Shown: positions 1-9,566 of the stretch, one piece after another | Layout: every line of letters begins with the position of its first letter | Position numbering within the stretch: position 1 is the stretch's first letter | Assembly: GCA_002412885.1 (NCBI GenBank) | Contig: DHVX01000071.1 | Span: forward strand, 1 to 64,000 | Direction of reading: 5' to 3' | DNA from: Bacteroidales bacterium UBA5197 | GTDB taxonomy: Bacteria; Bacteroidota; Bacteroidia; Bacteroidales; Lentimicrobiaceae | Length of the DNA: 64,000 bases | Translations under genes and position numbers: made by a program | Notes under the pieces: model-generated | What the model saw: only the letters and a program-made list of their open reading frames with translations | What the model was told of the DNA's origin: nothing | Database searches by the model: none

Positions 1-1925
1 ATTCCATCAGAGAAATAAGACGTTCCACCGGTTTCGGATGCAATTGCTTCCAGAAGCCGGTGATCTGCAACCGAGTTTATGTCCTCAAGAATCAGGGATG
101 TAACCACAAAATTTCCGGTTTTTACCAGAACTCCGGTTCCCGGATCAGTTTCTGCCCTGAAAGAATACAAACCTGCAGGCAATGATCCGATCTGAAGGTA
201 ATATGTTTCATCTTTAATTGAGAAAGAATAGTTGAATTCCTTTCCCTCCTCGCTGGTGATCAATAATCTGACCTCGGGTCCTGTTATGGGTTCTTCACTG
301 TCGTTGAATAACCTTGCCGAGAACTCAACCGGATCATTTTCAGCGTAATAATTATTCCAAAACACTCTGAAATTACCCTTCTCCGATTGCTGTGAGAGAT
401 ATTGAACTGATTTCACAATAAAATCATCAAAAGTATTGTGATTGCCATTGGAAGCATAATCATGCATTCTCCATTTCCAGATGCCTTCACCGGCAATAAA
501 ACCATATCTTACATCAGCCGTTTGTGAATATGCTACCAGCGGAAGATCTGTTCTTAGCTGGCCAATTTTCTGATGCGCAAGCGGATAAGTCGCATTTGAT
601 ATCTGGTAATTTGCAAACGGCGAAACCAATGGGGGCAAATCAGCGAAGAGTTTCTCCATTTGTTCGGTAATTATAAAAAGCGGGAAGTTGCTGTTCAGCA
701 CTGGCAAAGCTTCATTCACAGCATTGTTATGACCGATGAGGGTTAAGCCGGTCTGCATACGATTAAAACGCGGTATGTCGTTTTGGGATCCGATAATAAA
801 TAAAACCGGAATTTTCAATCTGACAAGCTCATCCAGCAGCCGGGAAGACTGATTAGAGGCTGAAGGCAATTGGTGAAGAACAAATAAGCTGTAATCGGCA
901 ATATTTGCTGTAAAATTATCAATCAGAAACAATTCAGCTTCAAAGTTATTGCTGTATTCAAGGGCACGCTTCAGCGATGCGAGGTCGGGATGTGGAGAAT
1001 TTGCAACAATCACTACTTTTTGTCGCATCTCTTTAACTTCAACAAAAATTTTTCTTACATTATTCTCAAGGCTTATTTCTCCGGGAATTCCTTCAAGCAA
1101 AACCCTGAACTTCTTCAATCCGGATTCACCGGCTTCTATAAAAAGCGGAATTGTAAATACCTGATTTCCTGAAGATACATTTATCTGCCGGGTAAATATT
1201 TCTTTGCCTTCGGAAGTAACACTAAGCCTGGTTGATTCGCCGCCAGCTTCACGTGCATGAACCACAATTTCAACCGGAAATTGATTTCCCTTAAAAGCAT
1301 ATCTGTTATGATTTACCTTACTGATTATCAGATCTCTGTTAACAGTGGTATCGCCAAACTTCACAGTTAAAACCGGATAAGTGGAATTTCGCACCTGATA
1401 AAGGGGATTTTCCCCGGAATTATAAATTCCGTCTGACATAAGCACAACAGCTCCAAGATTCCGGTTAAAATAGCGGGAATTTGTAAAACTCAGGAAAGAA
1501 GAAATGTCAGTTTTTCCATCCAAAAAATCAGCAGAATCAGATTCCAGGACATTCTGTCCGAAAACAAAAAACTTAACATCGTACTGTTTTCCCAGATCTG
1601 ACTGAATCTTTTTCAGTGCTGCCGGCAATCTGGTTGAGAGAAAAACAGAGTCTTTTCCTCTGATCATGGAGGTGGAATTATCGACTCCAACAACAATTGA
1701 AGGCTTTTCTATATCACGGCTTATTACCCTGACCAAGGGTGACAATACAAGAAAAAAGATAAGGGAATAAGTGATAAACCGAAGAATTGCCAGAGAGATT
1801 ATCAACGGCCGGGAAAAACCGGAGGATGAGTTTCTGTAGTATAAAATGGCAGCCACACCTGCTCCTGCAAGCGGGCATAATATTGTTAACCAGATTGGTA
1901 ATCCCGAAATTAGTTGAAAGCCCAA
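1..1925 (-). CDS. VWA-domain membrane protein, partial (3' end beyond window)
   Basis: An uninterrupted minus-strand frame runs from an in-frame TAA at 1989-1991 to the window edge, so the C-terminus is missing (about 641 residues visible). Two hydrophobic segments (about residues 8-30 and 41-65) are followed by a von Willebrand A-like domain whose MIDAS motif DxSxS is read as DNSTS near residue 82. A long periplasmic-type region follows. This layout is typical of Bacteroidota VWA membrane proteins of unknown role. No ATG lies upstream of the first membrane segment; I chose the TTG at 1925, which gives MGFQLISG, so the start is uncertain (an alternative TTG is at 1982). It lies downstream of, and in the same direction as, the 1997-2683 gene, and may be co-transcribed with it. 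Confidence 0.7.
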   Translation of the reverse strand, partial: MGFQLISGLPIWLTILCPLAGAGVAAILYYRNSSSGFSRPLIISLAILRFITYSLIFFLVLSPLVRVISRDIEKPSIVVGVDNSTSMIRGKDSVFLSTRLPAALKKIQSDLGKQYDVKFFVFGQNVLESDSADFLDGKTDISSFLSFTNSRYFNRNLGAVVLMSDGIYNSGENPLYQVRNSTYPVLTVKFGDTTVNRDLIISKVNHNRYAFKGNQFPVEIVVHAREAGGESTRLSVTSEGKEIFTRQINVSSGNQVFTIPLFIEAGESGLKKFRVLLEGIPGEISLENNVRKIFVEVKEMRQKVVIVANSPHPDLASLKRALEYSNNFEAELFLIDNFTANIADYSLFVLHQLPSASNQSSRLLDELVRLKIPVLFIIGSQNDIPRFNRMQTGLTLIGHNNAVNEALPVLNSNFPLFIITEQMEKLFADLPPLVSPFANYQISNATYPLAHQKIGQLRTDLPLVAYSQTADVRYGFIAGEGIWKWRMHDYASNGNHNTFDDFIVKSVQYLSQQSEKGNFRVFWNNYYAENDPVEFSARLFNDSEEPITGPEVRLLITSEEGKEFNYSFSIKDETYYLQIGSLPAGLYSFRAETDPGTGVLVKTGNFVVTSLILEDINSVADHRLLEAIASETGGTSYFSDG

Positions 1926-1996
1926 AGCAGTAAGATTAGATTTTATGAATAGTAGCGGGTCAGATTTTTGAACAGAAGCCAAATGGAATTAATCCA

Positions 1997-2683
1997 TCAA
2001 TTACTGAATTTACTTAACAAGGTATAACCGGTAAGTTTCCCATTCTTGTCATATTGCTCTGATTTTACAGTTCCAACATTTCGTGAAATCCACTCTGTAC
2101 CTTTTGCTGTAATTTTAAACATGGTTCGGAACTCAGTATCATAGCTCACTTTGAAGCACTCGAAAGTTCCGGCAGGAGTTGTGATGGTTTCAATGGCTTC
2201 AACCTTTCGGTTATATATCTTAACCTCGAGATTCATAATATTCATCCCTGAAGAGTTTACTGCCATTTTGATATCTCCGTCTTTCAACGTTTGTCCGACC
2301 TGCATTGCACCCGGCATTTCCAGATCTGCACCACTTACAGTAACTTCCATATCCTGAAAACCACTCATGGTTTTAGGGTCGAGGAAATTTTTCATATCCA
2401 TATAAAAAACATCACCAATGCAACGCATTTCCAGTTCCTGTTCGAAAACAGGTTTATTTTTATCGTCAAATTGCTCGCTTTTCACTTTAATCGCCAGGCC
2501 ATCTGACACTGAATTTACCGACAGTATGGTTTGCCTGTTGGTTGCCTGCAATTTATCTTTTGTGTTAAAACTCTGCATTTCGATTACAGTTCCCTGTTTT
2601 ACAGGAAAAAAACCTTCGCAATTCTGCGATCTGGCTGATAGCATCAGCAGTAACATTGACAAAAACAGAGAAATCTTTTTCAT
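1997..2683 (-). CDS. Secreted DUF3108/TapB-like protein
   Basis: A 228-residue protein with a Sec signal peptide (MKKISLFLSMLLLMLSARSQ) and a beta-rich body. The pattern of a basal PVKQGT segment, a central VGQTLKDGD turn and a late TPAGTFECFKVSYD motif is characteristic of DUF3108/TapB-like periplasmic proteins, whose biochemical role is unknown. The length suits that group. A TATATTTG promoter element lies just upstream. The stop is close to the start of the partial VWA gene, so the two could share a transcript. Family assignment is by motif memory; secretion is well supported by the N-terminus. Confidence 0.6.
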   Translation of the reverse strand: MKKISLFLSMLLLMLSARSQNCEGFFPVKQGTVIEMQSFNTKDKLQATNRQTILSVNSVSDGLAIKVKSEQFDDKNKPVFEQELEMRCIGDVFYMDMKNFLDPKTMSGFQDMEVTVSGADLEMPGAMQVGQTLKDGDIKMAVNSSGMNIMNLEVKIYNRKVEAIETITTPAGTFECFKVSYDTEFRTMFKITAKGTEWISRNVGTVKSEQYDKNGKLTGYTLLSKFSN

Positions 2684-2709
2684 GGTTAAATTTTTGTTTA
2701 AGTATGATA

Positions 2710-2717
2710 CAAATATA
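2710..2717 (-). promoter_or_regulatory. Bacteroidota -7 promoter element (TATATTTG)
   Basis: On the minus strand the octamer TATATTTG fits the Bacteroidota consensus TAnnTTTG and sits about 27 nt upstream of the ATG at 2683. No clear -33 TTTG is visible. Confidence 0.5.
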
Positions 2718-2755
2718 AATAATAATCCTCAATGCCGGTGCCGGTTTGAAAGTGT

Positions 2756-2782
2756 AAAAAAAAGCCGCATTAAAGCGGCTTT
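2756..2782 (-). terminator. Rho-independent terminator after fabG
   Basis: An 8-bp stem (AAAGCCGC/GCGGCTTT on the plus strand) with a 6-nt loop is followed, reading the minus strand, by a run of T residues. It lies 26 nt past the fabG stop and marks the end of the glycogen-fabG transcription unit. Confidence 0.75.
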
Positions 2783-2807
2783 CATGAATCAGATTATTCC
2801 GTTACAA

Positions 2808-3554
2808 TTACATATGCATTCCACCACACACACTAATAACCTGCCCGGTAACATATGACGACAAATCAGAAGCGAGGAAAAGAGCAACATCTGCAACATC
2901 TTCGGGTTTTCCACCACGTTTCAAAGGAATACCTTCAATCCAGGTTTTGCGAACATCTTCAGGAAGTTTTGCTGTCATATCAGTTTCAATAAAGCCCGGA
3001 GCAATGGCATTGCATCTTATGGTACGTGAACCGAGTTCCTGAGCAATTGATTTTGTAAAACCGATCAGACCGGCTTTTGAGGCAGAGTAGTTGGATTGTC
3101 CGGCATTTCCTGAAAGTCCGACTACAGAGCTCATATTTACAATAGATCCGCTTCTTTGTTTCAGCATCACCTTCTGAACTGCTTTGGTCATATTAAATAT
3201 GGACTTCAGGTTGACTTTGATAACCAGATCCCAATCGGCTTCTGTCATACGCATAAGCAATCCATCGCGGGTAATTCCGGCATTATTCACCAAAACATCA
3301 ATTCGTCCAAAATCGGCCAATACATCATTGATTAGCTTATCGCTTCCTTCAAAGGAGCTGGCATCGGAGGCATAACCTTTGGCTTTTACACCAAAATCGG
3401 CTATTTCTTTTTCGAGAGCGATGGAATTATCATCATAGTTCAGGTCTGAGAATGCAACATTTGCACCTTCTGCAGCAAATCTGAGTGCAATGGCTTTTCC
3501 TATTCCTCTGGCACCGCCGGTAACCAGTGCAGTTTTTCCTTCGAGTAACTTCAT
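2808..3554 (-). CDS. fabG: 3-oxoacyl-[acyl-carrier-protein] reductase FabG
   Basis: A 248-residue classical short-chain dehydrogenase/reductase that reduces 3-oxoacyl-ACP with NADPH in fatty-acid elongation (cytoplasm). The dinucleotide-binding TGGARGIGKA is near residue 12, the NNAG structural motif near 90, catalytic Ser in SVVGLSG near 142, and YxxxK in YSASKAG near 155. The C-terminal half has the FabG pattern IAPGFIETDM and the conserved tail YVTGQVISVCGGM. Length matches bacterial FabG. It follows the synthase-phosphorylase gene after 62 nt, so it may have its own promoter or be the last gene of that operon; a terminator follows. SDR enzymes can be misassigned, but all FabG hallmarks are present. 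Confidence 0.92.
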   Translation of the reverse strand: MKLLEGKTALVTGGARGIGKAIALRFAAEGANVAFSDLNYDDNSIALEKEIADFGVKAKGYASDASSFEGSDKLINDVLADFGRIDVLVNNAGITRDGLLMRMTEADWDLVIKVNLKSIFNMTKAVQKVMLKQRSGSIVNMSSVVGLSGNAGQSNYSASKAGLIGFTKSIAQELGSRTIRCNAIAPGFIETDMTAKLPEDVRKTWIEGIPLKRGGKPEDVADVALFLASDLSSYVTGQVISVCGGMHM

Positions 3555-3616
3555 GATTTTCTGTTTGTTGATTTAACTGATTTAACAATTACAGTAATTA
3601 TTTTCAAATTTTGACG

Positions 3617-6600
3617 TTAGTCGTTTAACGCTGAAATCCATCTGATAAGATTGAAATCCTGCCTGTGCGGCAATAAAGGATGACGAGGACTTAACCGGAA
3701 AGCATAATCGAAAACGCCTGCCTGTAAAGTTGGGATTTCAATAAAGAAAGTGACAATGTTGCCATTAACACCGGCAACAGTCATATCCTCAATAAATGAA
3801 ATTGTTTTGACCTCATCATTGATTTTATGTCCGAAAAGCACTTCCAAACCTATATCACCGGCTGATAACTCATTGACATTGAGCACAATTTCAGCTACAA
3901 AGTTTTCGCCTAAACGTAAAGGTTTTTTTGAAGAATCAGGCACCTTTACTGAAACAACCTCAATACTCTCCCACCCACGCAGAATCCTTCTTTTCCATGC
4001 TGAAAGCACCCGGATATTTTCAAACTCATTGGCAAACAGCAATGTTGAGCGGCTGATCAGGTTATTGTAAAACTGTTTATAGTAGTCGTCGAGCATACGT
4101 TTCATCGTAAACTCGGGAGAGATTAATGCGATGGTGTTTTTGATACTTGCCACCCATTTTTCAGGAATGCCTTTTTTGTTTCGGTTGTAGAAATCAGGAA
4201 TAATTTCTTCTTCGAAGATATTGTAGATATTTTCAGCATCAAGTTCATCCTGAAATTGCTGATTTTCATAGGTACTTTCTTCCTGAAGTGCCCATCCGGC
4301 TCCTGGTTTATAGCCTTCGGCCCACCATCCATCTAATACACTAAAATTAAGCACTCCGTTCATCACAGCCTTTTCACCACTGGTTCCGGATGCTTCCAGA
4401 GGGCGGGTTGGGGTGTTAAGCCATACATCAACGCCCTGCACAAGTTTAGCACCTAGTTTCATGTCGTAGTTTTCCACGAAAATAATTTTTCCGAAAAACT
4501 GCGGCATTTTCGAATACTCAATGATACGTTTAATGAGATCCTGACCAGCTTTATCGGCAGGATGAGCTTTTCCGGCAAACACAAACTGAACCGGCCTTTC
4601 TTTATTATTTACCAGCTGAGAAAGGCGTTCAGGATTCGCGAACAACAAGTGTGCTCGCTTGTATGTAGCAAATCGACGGGCAAAACCAATGGTGAGCGTT
4701 TTATCATTCAGCGCTTCCAATGTCTTCATTATGAATTTTGGGTTCTCCTGCCGACGTCTCAAATCCTCACCTACCCTTTTCCGAAGGTAATTAATCAGGG
4801 TTTTTCTGTGATTTTCGCGCAGGTTCCAGATTTCCTCTTCAGGCACTTCTCTGATTTTTTCCCAGGCTGTGCGATCGGTTTGATTCAGGATATTTTCTTC
4901 GTTAAAAAGTTTTGCATATACCTTCTGCCATTCAGGCGAGGTCCATGAAGGCATATGTACTCCATTGGTAACGTGACTGATATAAAGCTCATCCGAGTAG
5001 TATCCCGGGAACATTCCCTGAAACATCTCGCGACTTACTCTTCCGTGAATGCGACTTACCCCGTTCATCATCTGCGAAAGCCGGGTTGCCAGCACACTCA
5101 TTGAGAACTTCTCATCATGTTTATCTTCAACAAACCTACCCAGATTCATAAAGGTATTCCAGCTTATGTTAAGCCGATCGGCATAATGAGGAATATAAGC
5201 ACGCAGGACGTCTTCGCTGAAAGCGTCATGTCCGGCCGGAACAGGCGTGTGAGTAGTAAAGAGTTGTGTTGCTCTGACAATTTCAACTGCCTGATCAAAC
5301 ATGAATTTTTTCTCCTGAACCAGCAATCTGAGGCGCTCAATTCCAATGAAAGCAGCATGTCCTTCATTACAATGAAATACTGAAGGATTAAGTCCGAGAG
5401 CATTCAATACTCTGATACCGCCAACTCCAAGGAGTAATTCCTGCTTGAAACGGTTGTCCCAATCACCGCCATAAAGCTGGTGGGTAATAAAGCGATCAGC
5501 ATCGTTATTCTCTTCAATATCAGCATCAAGCAGGTATAAAGGAATACGTCCTACATCAAGCTTCCAGACCTTTGCATAAAGATTACGACCGGGAAGAGCG
5601 ATGGAAACCATAAGCCATTCGCCGTTTGACGAGCGCACAGGTTTAAGAGGCATGTGCGTAAATTTCTGCGGGGTGTAAGTATCAATCTGATCGCCCGAGA
5701 TGGATAGGTTTTGTTTGAAATATCCATATCGATAAAGCAGTCCTACTCCAACCATATTCACATTTGAATCGCTGGCTTCCTTCAGATAATCACCTGCCAG
5801 CATTCCCAGGCCTCCTGAGAATATCTGCACTGTATCGTGCAAACCATATTCCATGCTGAAATAGGCAATCTGATGCTTGGGCTTTTCTGAAGCTTGTTTC
5901 ATATAAACCTCGAACTGCCCGTAAACATGATCGAGTTTATTCAGGAAAATTTCATTTCGCTCAAGCTGAAGCATTTGCTTAACAGTTAGCGATTCGAGCA
6001 AGGCGATGGGGTTATGATTAAGTTGTTCCCATTGCAGGGGATCAATCATTCTGAAAAGCTCTTCTGCATCGGGATGCCAGCACCACCATAAGTTGCGCGA
6101 CATGCGTTTCAATCCGTTAAATCTTTCAGGAATTCCGGGTTTCACCAATACTTTGTGCCAGACAGGAATAGCATGTTGTTTCAAAGGAAACGACATGAGT
6201 GTATCAGGCTGTCTTTTATCGCGATAAAGATCTTCCCGTGCTGCTGCTTTGTCGAGTGCAATACCAAATGCAATTTTATATTTTCCGGTAAGCTCATCCC
6301 ACAGGGCAATACGCGAAACATCCCAGGCCAGTTTCCGGGCTGCTTTTACCTGATCGACATCAAATGCTGCATAATCGCCAATTATGCGGGCAATGGCAGT
6401 TGTAACTGCTTCACCGTTGGTATCAGTACGATCCAGCACCCAGGCTCCGGGTTCACTGTCTTTAAATTTTTCGCGGATCCATAAACCAAACCCTGCAAGT
6501 GAAGTAGTGATGGTGGGAATGTGAAATGCAAGACTCTCAAGCGGAGTATATCCCCAGGGCTCATAATATGAGGGGAAAACCGATAAATCAAATCCGATAA

Positions 6601-7879
6601 GCAGTTCGTAATAATCAAGATTAAAAATTCCATCAAAACCATTAAGATAGGAAGGAACAAAAATCAGCTTTACCTTGTCGGTGGTTTTATTGAGCAATCC
6701 TGCCGATCTGGCTCTGTTGATAACATTGTCGTACTCATAATCATGGAGCCCGTGAGTAAGATAAACACCTTCAACCGGGTGATTGAAATCGGGATTATTT
6801 AATCTGTTATTAAGATCGGCAGAAGCACCTGTATGATTCGCCGGAACTGCAATAAAAGCTATAATACTCTTTTTGAGATCAGGATTTTTGTTCAGGCGTG
6901 CCAGTGCATCAATATACAGGTCGATTCCTTTGTTCCGGAACTCGTAACGACCGCTGTTGATCACAAGAAGGCTGTCCTCGGGCAGATCGGAATTGAACAA
7001 TGCCCGGCTGACCTGCATTATTTTAATACGGGCTATTTCGCGACGGTTGGCAAACTCAGCCTGAGGAGGTACAAATCCATCATCAAATCCATTGGGGGTA
7101 ACTACATCAACCTGGCGCCCCAGAAAATGCTTGCATTCTTCGGCAGTAATTTCACTTACTGTTGTAAACACATCGCTGACACGGGCAGCAGCTCTTTCAA
7201 GCGAAAATTTCGAAACCACGTCAAATCTTCGGGCTGTAGTTTCGCCCGGGTAATTATCGAATTCGCTGTAGAGCGGAAGATTATTCCCGGCAATTGAACG
7301 ACCAAGAACAGTGGCATGGGTAGTAAAGATGCAGCCGATCTGCGGCACATTCTCTCGTAATTGAAGCACTCCGGTAGCTGTCATCCATTCATGAAAAATG
7401 GCCACCAGTTTATCGTGCGCAGAGATATTGAACTCATAAAAATTCTCTATCACTCTGGCTGCAGCGTAACCAAATAATGCAGGTTCCACATAATCCCATT
7501 GACCGGAAATTGAGTCAAGCTTATATGATTCCCAGAATTTAGCGAAGATCACATCTTTCTGATGAAAATACGGAGTAAAATCTACAAGAACCACAATCGG
7601 GCGGCTTTTTATGTTCCACCTGCCTATGCGAATGTGCAATCCGCGCGATTCAGCAAATTCACGCCATGATTTGTAAATATACCTATCCTCAATAAAATCT
7701 GGATTTTGATCGGTTTCTTTCCATACATCAGGGCCAATGAGTATGTAATTGTCTTCGTATTCTTTCTGTATTCCCGGAGCTTTGGTTGAAACAACCGTAT
7801 AAATACCTCCAACTTTATTACAGATTTCCCAACTTGTTTCAAAAATATAATCCGGCCTTAGGTTTTTCTTTTCGGTCAT
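3617..7879 (-). CDS. Glycogen synthase (GT3-like) / alpha-glucan phosphorylase (GT35) fusion
   Basis: A 1420-residue two-enzyme fusion. Residues about 1-560 resemble GT3, eukaryote-type UDP-glucose glycogen synthase: the opening ETSWEICNKVGGIYTVVS is diagnostic, and a glycosyltransferase E-x7-E motif lies in YYEPWGYTPLESL. From about 590 a DUF3417-type segment (RNLWWCWHPDAEELF) leads into a GT35 glucan phosphorylase, with the FSMEYGL and HCNEGHAA motifs and the PLP lysine in ASGTSGEKAVMNG. The phosphorylase uses phosphate to release glucose-1-phosphate; the synthase elongates the chain. Fusing opposed activities in one chain is known in Bacteroidota and suggests co-localisation on the granule. 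It is the last glycogen gene of the operon, 120 nt after the GH57 gene. Confidence 0.9.
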   Translation of the reverse strand: MTEKKNLRPDYIFETSWEICNKVGGIYTVVSTKAPGIQKEYEDNYILIGPDVWKETDQNPDFIEDRYIYKSWREFAESRGLHIRIGRWNIKSRPIVVLVDFTPYFHQKDVIFAKFWESYKLDSISGQWDYVEPALFGYAAARVIENFYEFNISAHDKLVAIFHEWMTATGVLQLRENVPQIGCIFTTHATVLGRSIAGNNLPLYSEFDNYPGETTARRFDVVSKFSLERAAARVSDVFTTVSEITAEECKHFLGRQVDVVTPNGFDDGFVPPQAEFANRREIARIKIMQVSRALFNSDLPEDSLLVINSGRYEFRNKGIDLYIDALARLNKNPDLKKSIIAFIAVPANHTGASADLNNRLNNPDFNHPVEGVYLTHGLHDYEYDNVINRARSAGLLNKTTDKVKLIFVPSYLNGFDGIFNLDYYELLIGFDLSVFPSYYEPWGYTPLESLAFHIPTITTSLAGFGLWIREKFKDSEPGAWVLDRTDTNGEAVTTAIARIIGDYAAFDVDQVKAARKLAWDVSRIALWDELTGKYKIAFGIALDKAAAREDLYRDKRQPDTLMSFPLKQHAIPVWHKVLVKPGIPERFNGLKRMSRNLWWCWHPDAEELFRMIDPLQWEQLNHNPIALLESLTVKQMLQLERNEIFLNKLDHVYGQFEVYMKQASEKPKHQIAYFSMEYGLHDTVQIFSGGLGMLAGDYLKEASDSNVNMVGVGLLYRYGYFKQNLSISGDQIDTYTPQKFTHMPLKPVRSSNGEWLMVSIALPGRNLYAKVWKLDVGRIPLYLLDADIEENNDADRFITHQLYGGDWDNRFKQELLLGVGGIRVLNALGLNPSVFHCNEGHAAFIGIERLRLLVQEKKFMFDQAVEIVRATQLFTTHTPVPAGHDAFSEDVLRAYIPHYADRLNISWNTFMNLGRFVEDKHDEKFSMSVLATRLSQMMNGVSRIHGRVSREMFQGMFPGYYSDELYISHVTNGVHMPSWTSPEWQKVYAKLFNEENILNQTDRTAWEKIREVPEEEIWNLRENHRKTLINYLRKRVGEDLRRRQENPKFIMKTLEALNDKTLTIGFARRFATYKRAHLLFANPERLSQLVNNKERPVQFVFAGKAHPADKAGQDLIKRIIEYSKMPQFFGKIIFVENYDMKLGAKLVQGVDVWLNTPTRPLEASGTSGEKAVMNGVLNFSVLDGWWAEGYKPGAGWALQEESTYENQQFQDELDAENIYNIFEEEIIPDFYNRNKKGIPEKWVASIKNTIALISPEFTMKRMLDDYYKQFYNNLISRSTLLFANEFENIRVLSAWKRRILRGWESIEVVSVKVPDSSKKPLRLGENFVAEIVLNVNELSAGDIGLEVLFGHKINDEVKTISFIEDMTVAGVNGNIVTFFIEIPTLQAGVFDYAFRLSPRHPLLPHRQDFNLIRWISALND

Positions 7880-7999
7880 GTTTATTGTGTAGGTTTAATT
7901 TTCGCCGTTTAACATATCTCCGAACATGAATATCTGATAAGCAGTTCGTTACAAAACTGCCAGATTTCATGTCGGAATTCGGCGGTGCAAAAATACGGA

Positions 8000-9538
8000 T
8001 TAAAACAGCGACTTCAGCATTTCAGTCATCTTGTTTTTGTAAGTGTCAAGGGTAGATTTACGTGGCTTTTTAATCTGAGCCCTTACTGCTGCAAGCTCTT
8101 CCTTAAAACTATCGGGAAGTTTTTTTATCAGTTTTTTAATCTCATCCTCAGAGCGATCGTACATAGAATAAGCCAGCGTTTTGGCATCAACAGATGCTAA
8201 AAATTCTTTGAGTCTGGCTTTAGAGAGACTAAGAAGAATCTCAATATCCTCAATGTTTTCAGTATCCTCGGCATCTTTATATGCTTGTTTCGATTTTATT
8301 GCCAGGGCTTTCGGATCAGGAATACTATATTCGGGAATTGGCTCTGGTTTTATCTGAGAGGATTCAACCCTTCTGATGAAATCAGACAAAGCATTCATGT
8401 AGTTTATAAATGCCTCATAGGGAGAGCTATAAGGATTAAAATAATTATGAACTGCGCCATCGGAGAACCATTTGGTGCACATGTAATAGAAATGGTCAGA
8501 GGTTTGCAGATATAACCAATCCTTAATAAGTTCAGGATCCTCACATCCTTTCATTTGCGGGATCAATTTATAGATTGACTCAAAAGCTTCATCCTGCATT
8601 TCATTGCCCAGCCAGGCGGTCAGATCGCGTTCTTCGTCGGCCCATGAAATGGGAACCGGAACCGAGACAGCTGAAACAGGTTGAACTTTCCCTGCAATTC
8701 CGGAAGGTGTGTCAAATGTATAATCAGTTAAAGCAAATACTTGTTTAGGCATAGCTTTCATAAATTCAAAAATTCCGGTTTCTGCCCATTGATGCTCTCC
8801 GAAAGTTTCATAGTCAAGGAAAATATTTAACACCTGCTGATTTTTGTCGTAAGCATTTATCCAGGATGCGAATTTTTCAGCGGTCAATGGCCATTCAATC
8901 CAACTATGGTTTGAAAAACGGAATCCGATATCATCACTTAACTGGTAATTCCGGAGCAATAACTTTAACTTTGGGCTGGCTGCATTGCAATACATAAAGT
9001 TTGGGCTCTTCCATCCCAGAATATGTCTTGCGCCTTCAGTAAGCATTATGTTAAAGCCCATATTATGAACCTGTTCTCCGATATAATCAGAATATATAAG
9101 CTCTGTATTTCTGAATGAAGTCGGGCGTTTTCCGAACAATGCTTCGATACGATCGGAGTGCATCATAACCTGACTCCGAAACTCTTCAGGGTCTTTCAGC
9201 GATACCAGAGAGTGAGCATAAGTTTCAGCCAGAAACTCAACATTACCGGTTTTGGCCAGCTTTTTAAAGCTTTCGATTACCTCAGGTGCATACTGACTTA
9301 GTTGATCAAGTGCAATGCCAGAGATAGAGAATGTAACTTTAAAAGTTGCCCCGTATTCTTTAATCAGATCAAGCAAAAGCTTGTTCATTGGCAGGTATGA
9401 CTTTTCAGCCACTCTTCGCACAATGGTTTTGTTCTGATAATCATCATAATAGTGGTGATCAACACCAATATCGAAAAAACGGTAAGTTCTCAGACGGGAG
9501 GGCTGATGTACCTGAAAGTATAAGCAAATTGACCTCAT
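8000..9538 (-). CDS. Glycoside hydrolase family 57 (alpha-amylase-type)
   Basis: I start this at the ATG at 9538 (MRSICLYFQVHQPSR), giving 512 residues; an upstream ATG at 9616 lies inside the preceding gene and adds no family sequence. The HQP motif near residue 12 is GH57 motif 1. AETYAHSL, FRNTELIYSDY and DYETFGEHQWAE match later GH57 motifs, with a Glu nucleophile and an Asp acid/base expected in the last two. GH57 enzymes are retaining alpha-glucan hydrolases or transferases acting on glycogen or maltodextrin. The C-terminal 120 residues are charged and helical. It begins 28 nt after the GT4 stop and is clearly in the glycogen operon. Precise specificity cannot be read from the sequence. 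Confidence 0.87.
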   Translation of the reverse strand: MRSICLYFQVHQPSRLRTYRFFDIGVDHHYYDDYQNKTIVRRVAEKSYLPMNKLLLDLIKEYGATFKVTFSISGIALDQLSQYAPEVIESFKKLAKTGNVEFLAETYAHSLVSLKDPEEFRSQVMMHSDRIEALFGKRPTSFRNTELIYSDYIGEQVHNMGFNIMLTEGARHILGWKSPNFMYCNAASPKLKLLLRNYQLSDDIGFRFSNHSWIEWPLTAEKFASWINAYDKNQQVLNIFLDYETFGEHQWAETGIFEFMKAMPKQVFALTDYTFDTPSGIAGKVQPVSAVSVPVPISWADEERDLTAWLGNEMQDEAFESIYKLIPQMKGCEDPELIKDWLYLQTSDHFYYMCTKWFSDGAVHNYFNPYSSPYEAFINYMNALSDFIRRVESSQIKPEPIPEYSIPDPKALAIKSKQAYKDAEDTENIEDIEILLSLSKARLKEFLASVDAKTLAYSMYDRSEDEIKKLIKKLPDSFKEELAAVRAQIKKPRKSTLDTYKNKMTEMLKSLF

Positions 9539-9566
9539 AATAAAGGAATTTAAAGCATTAAAAATA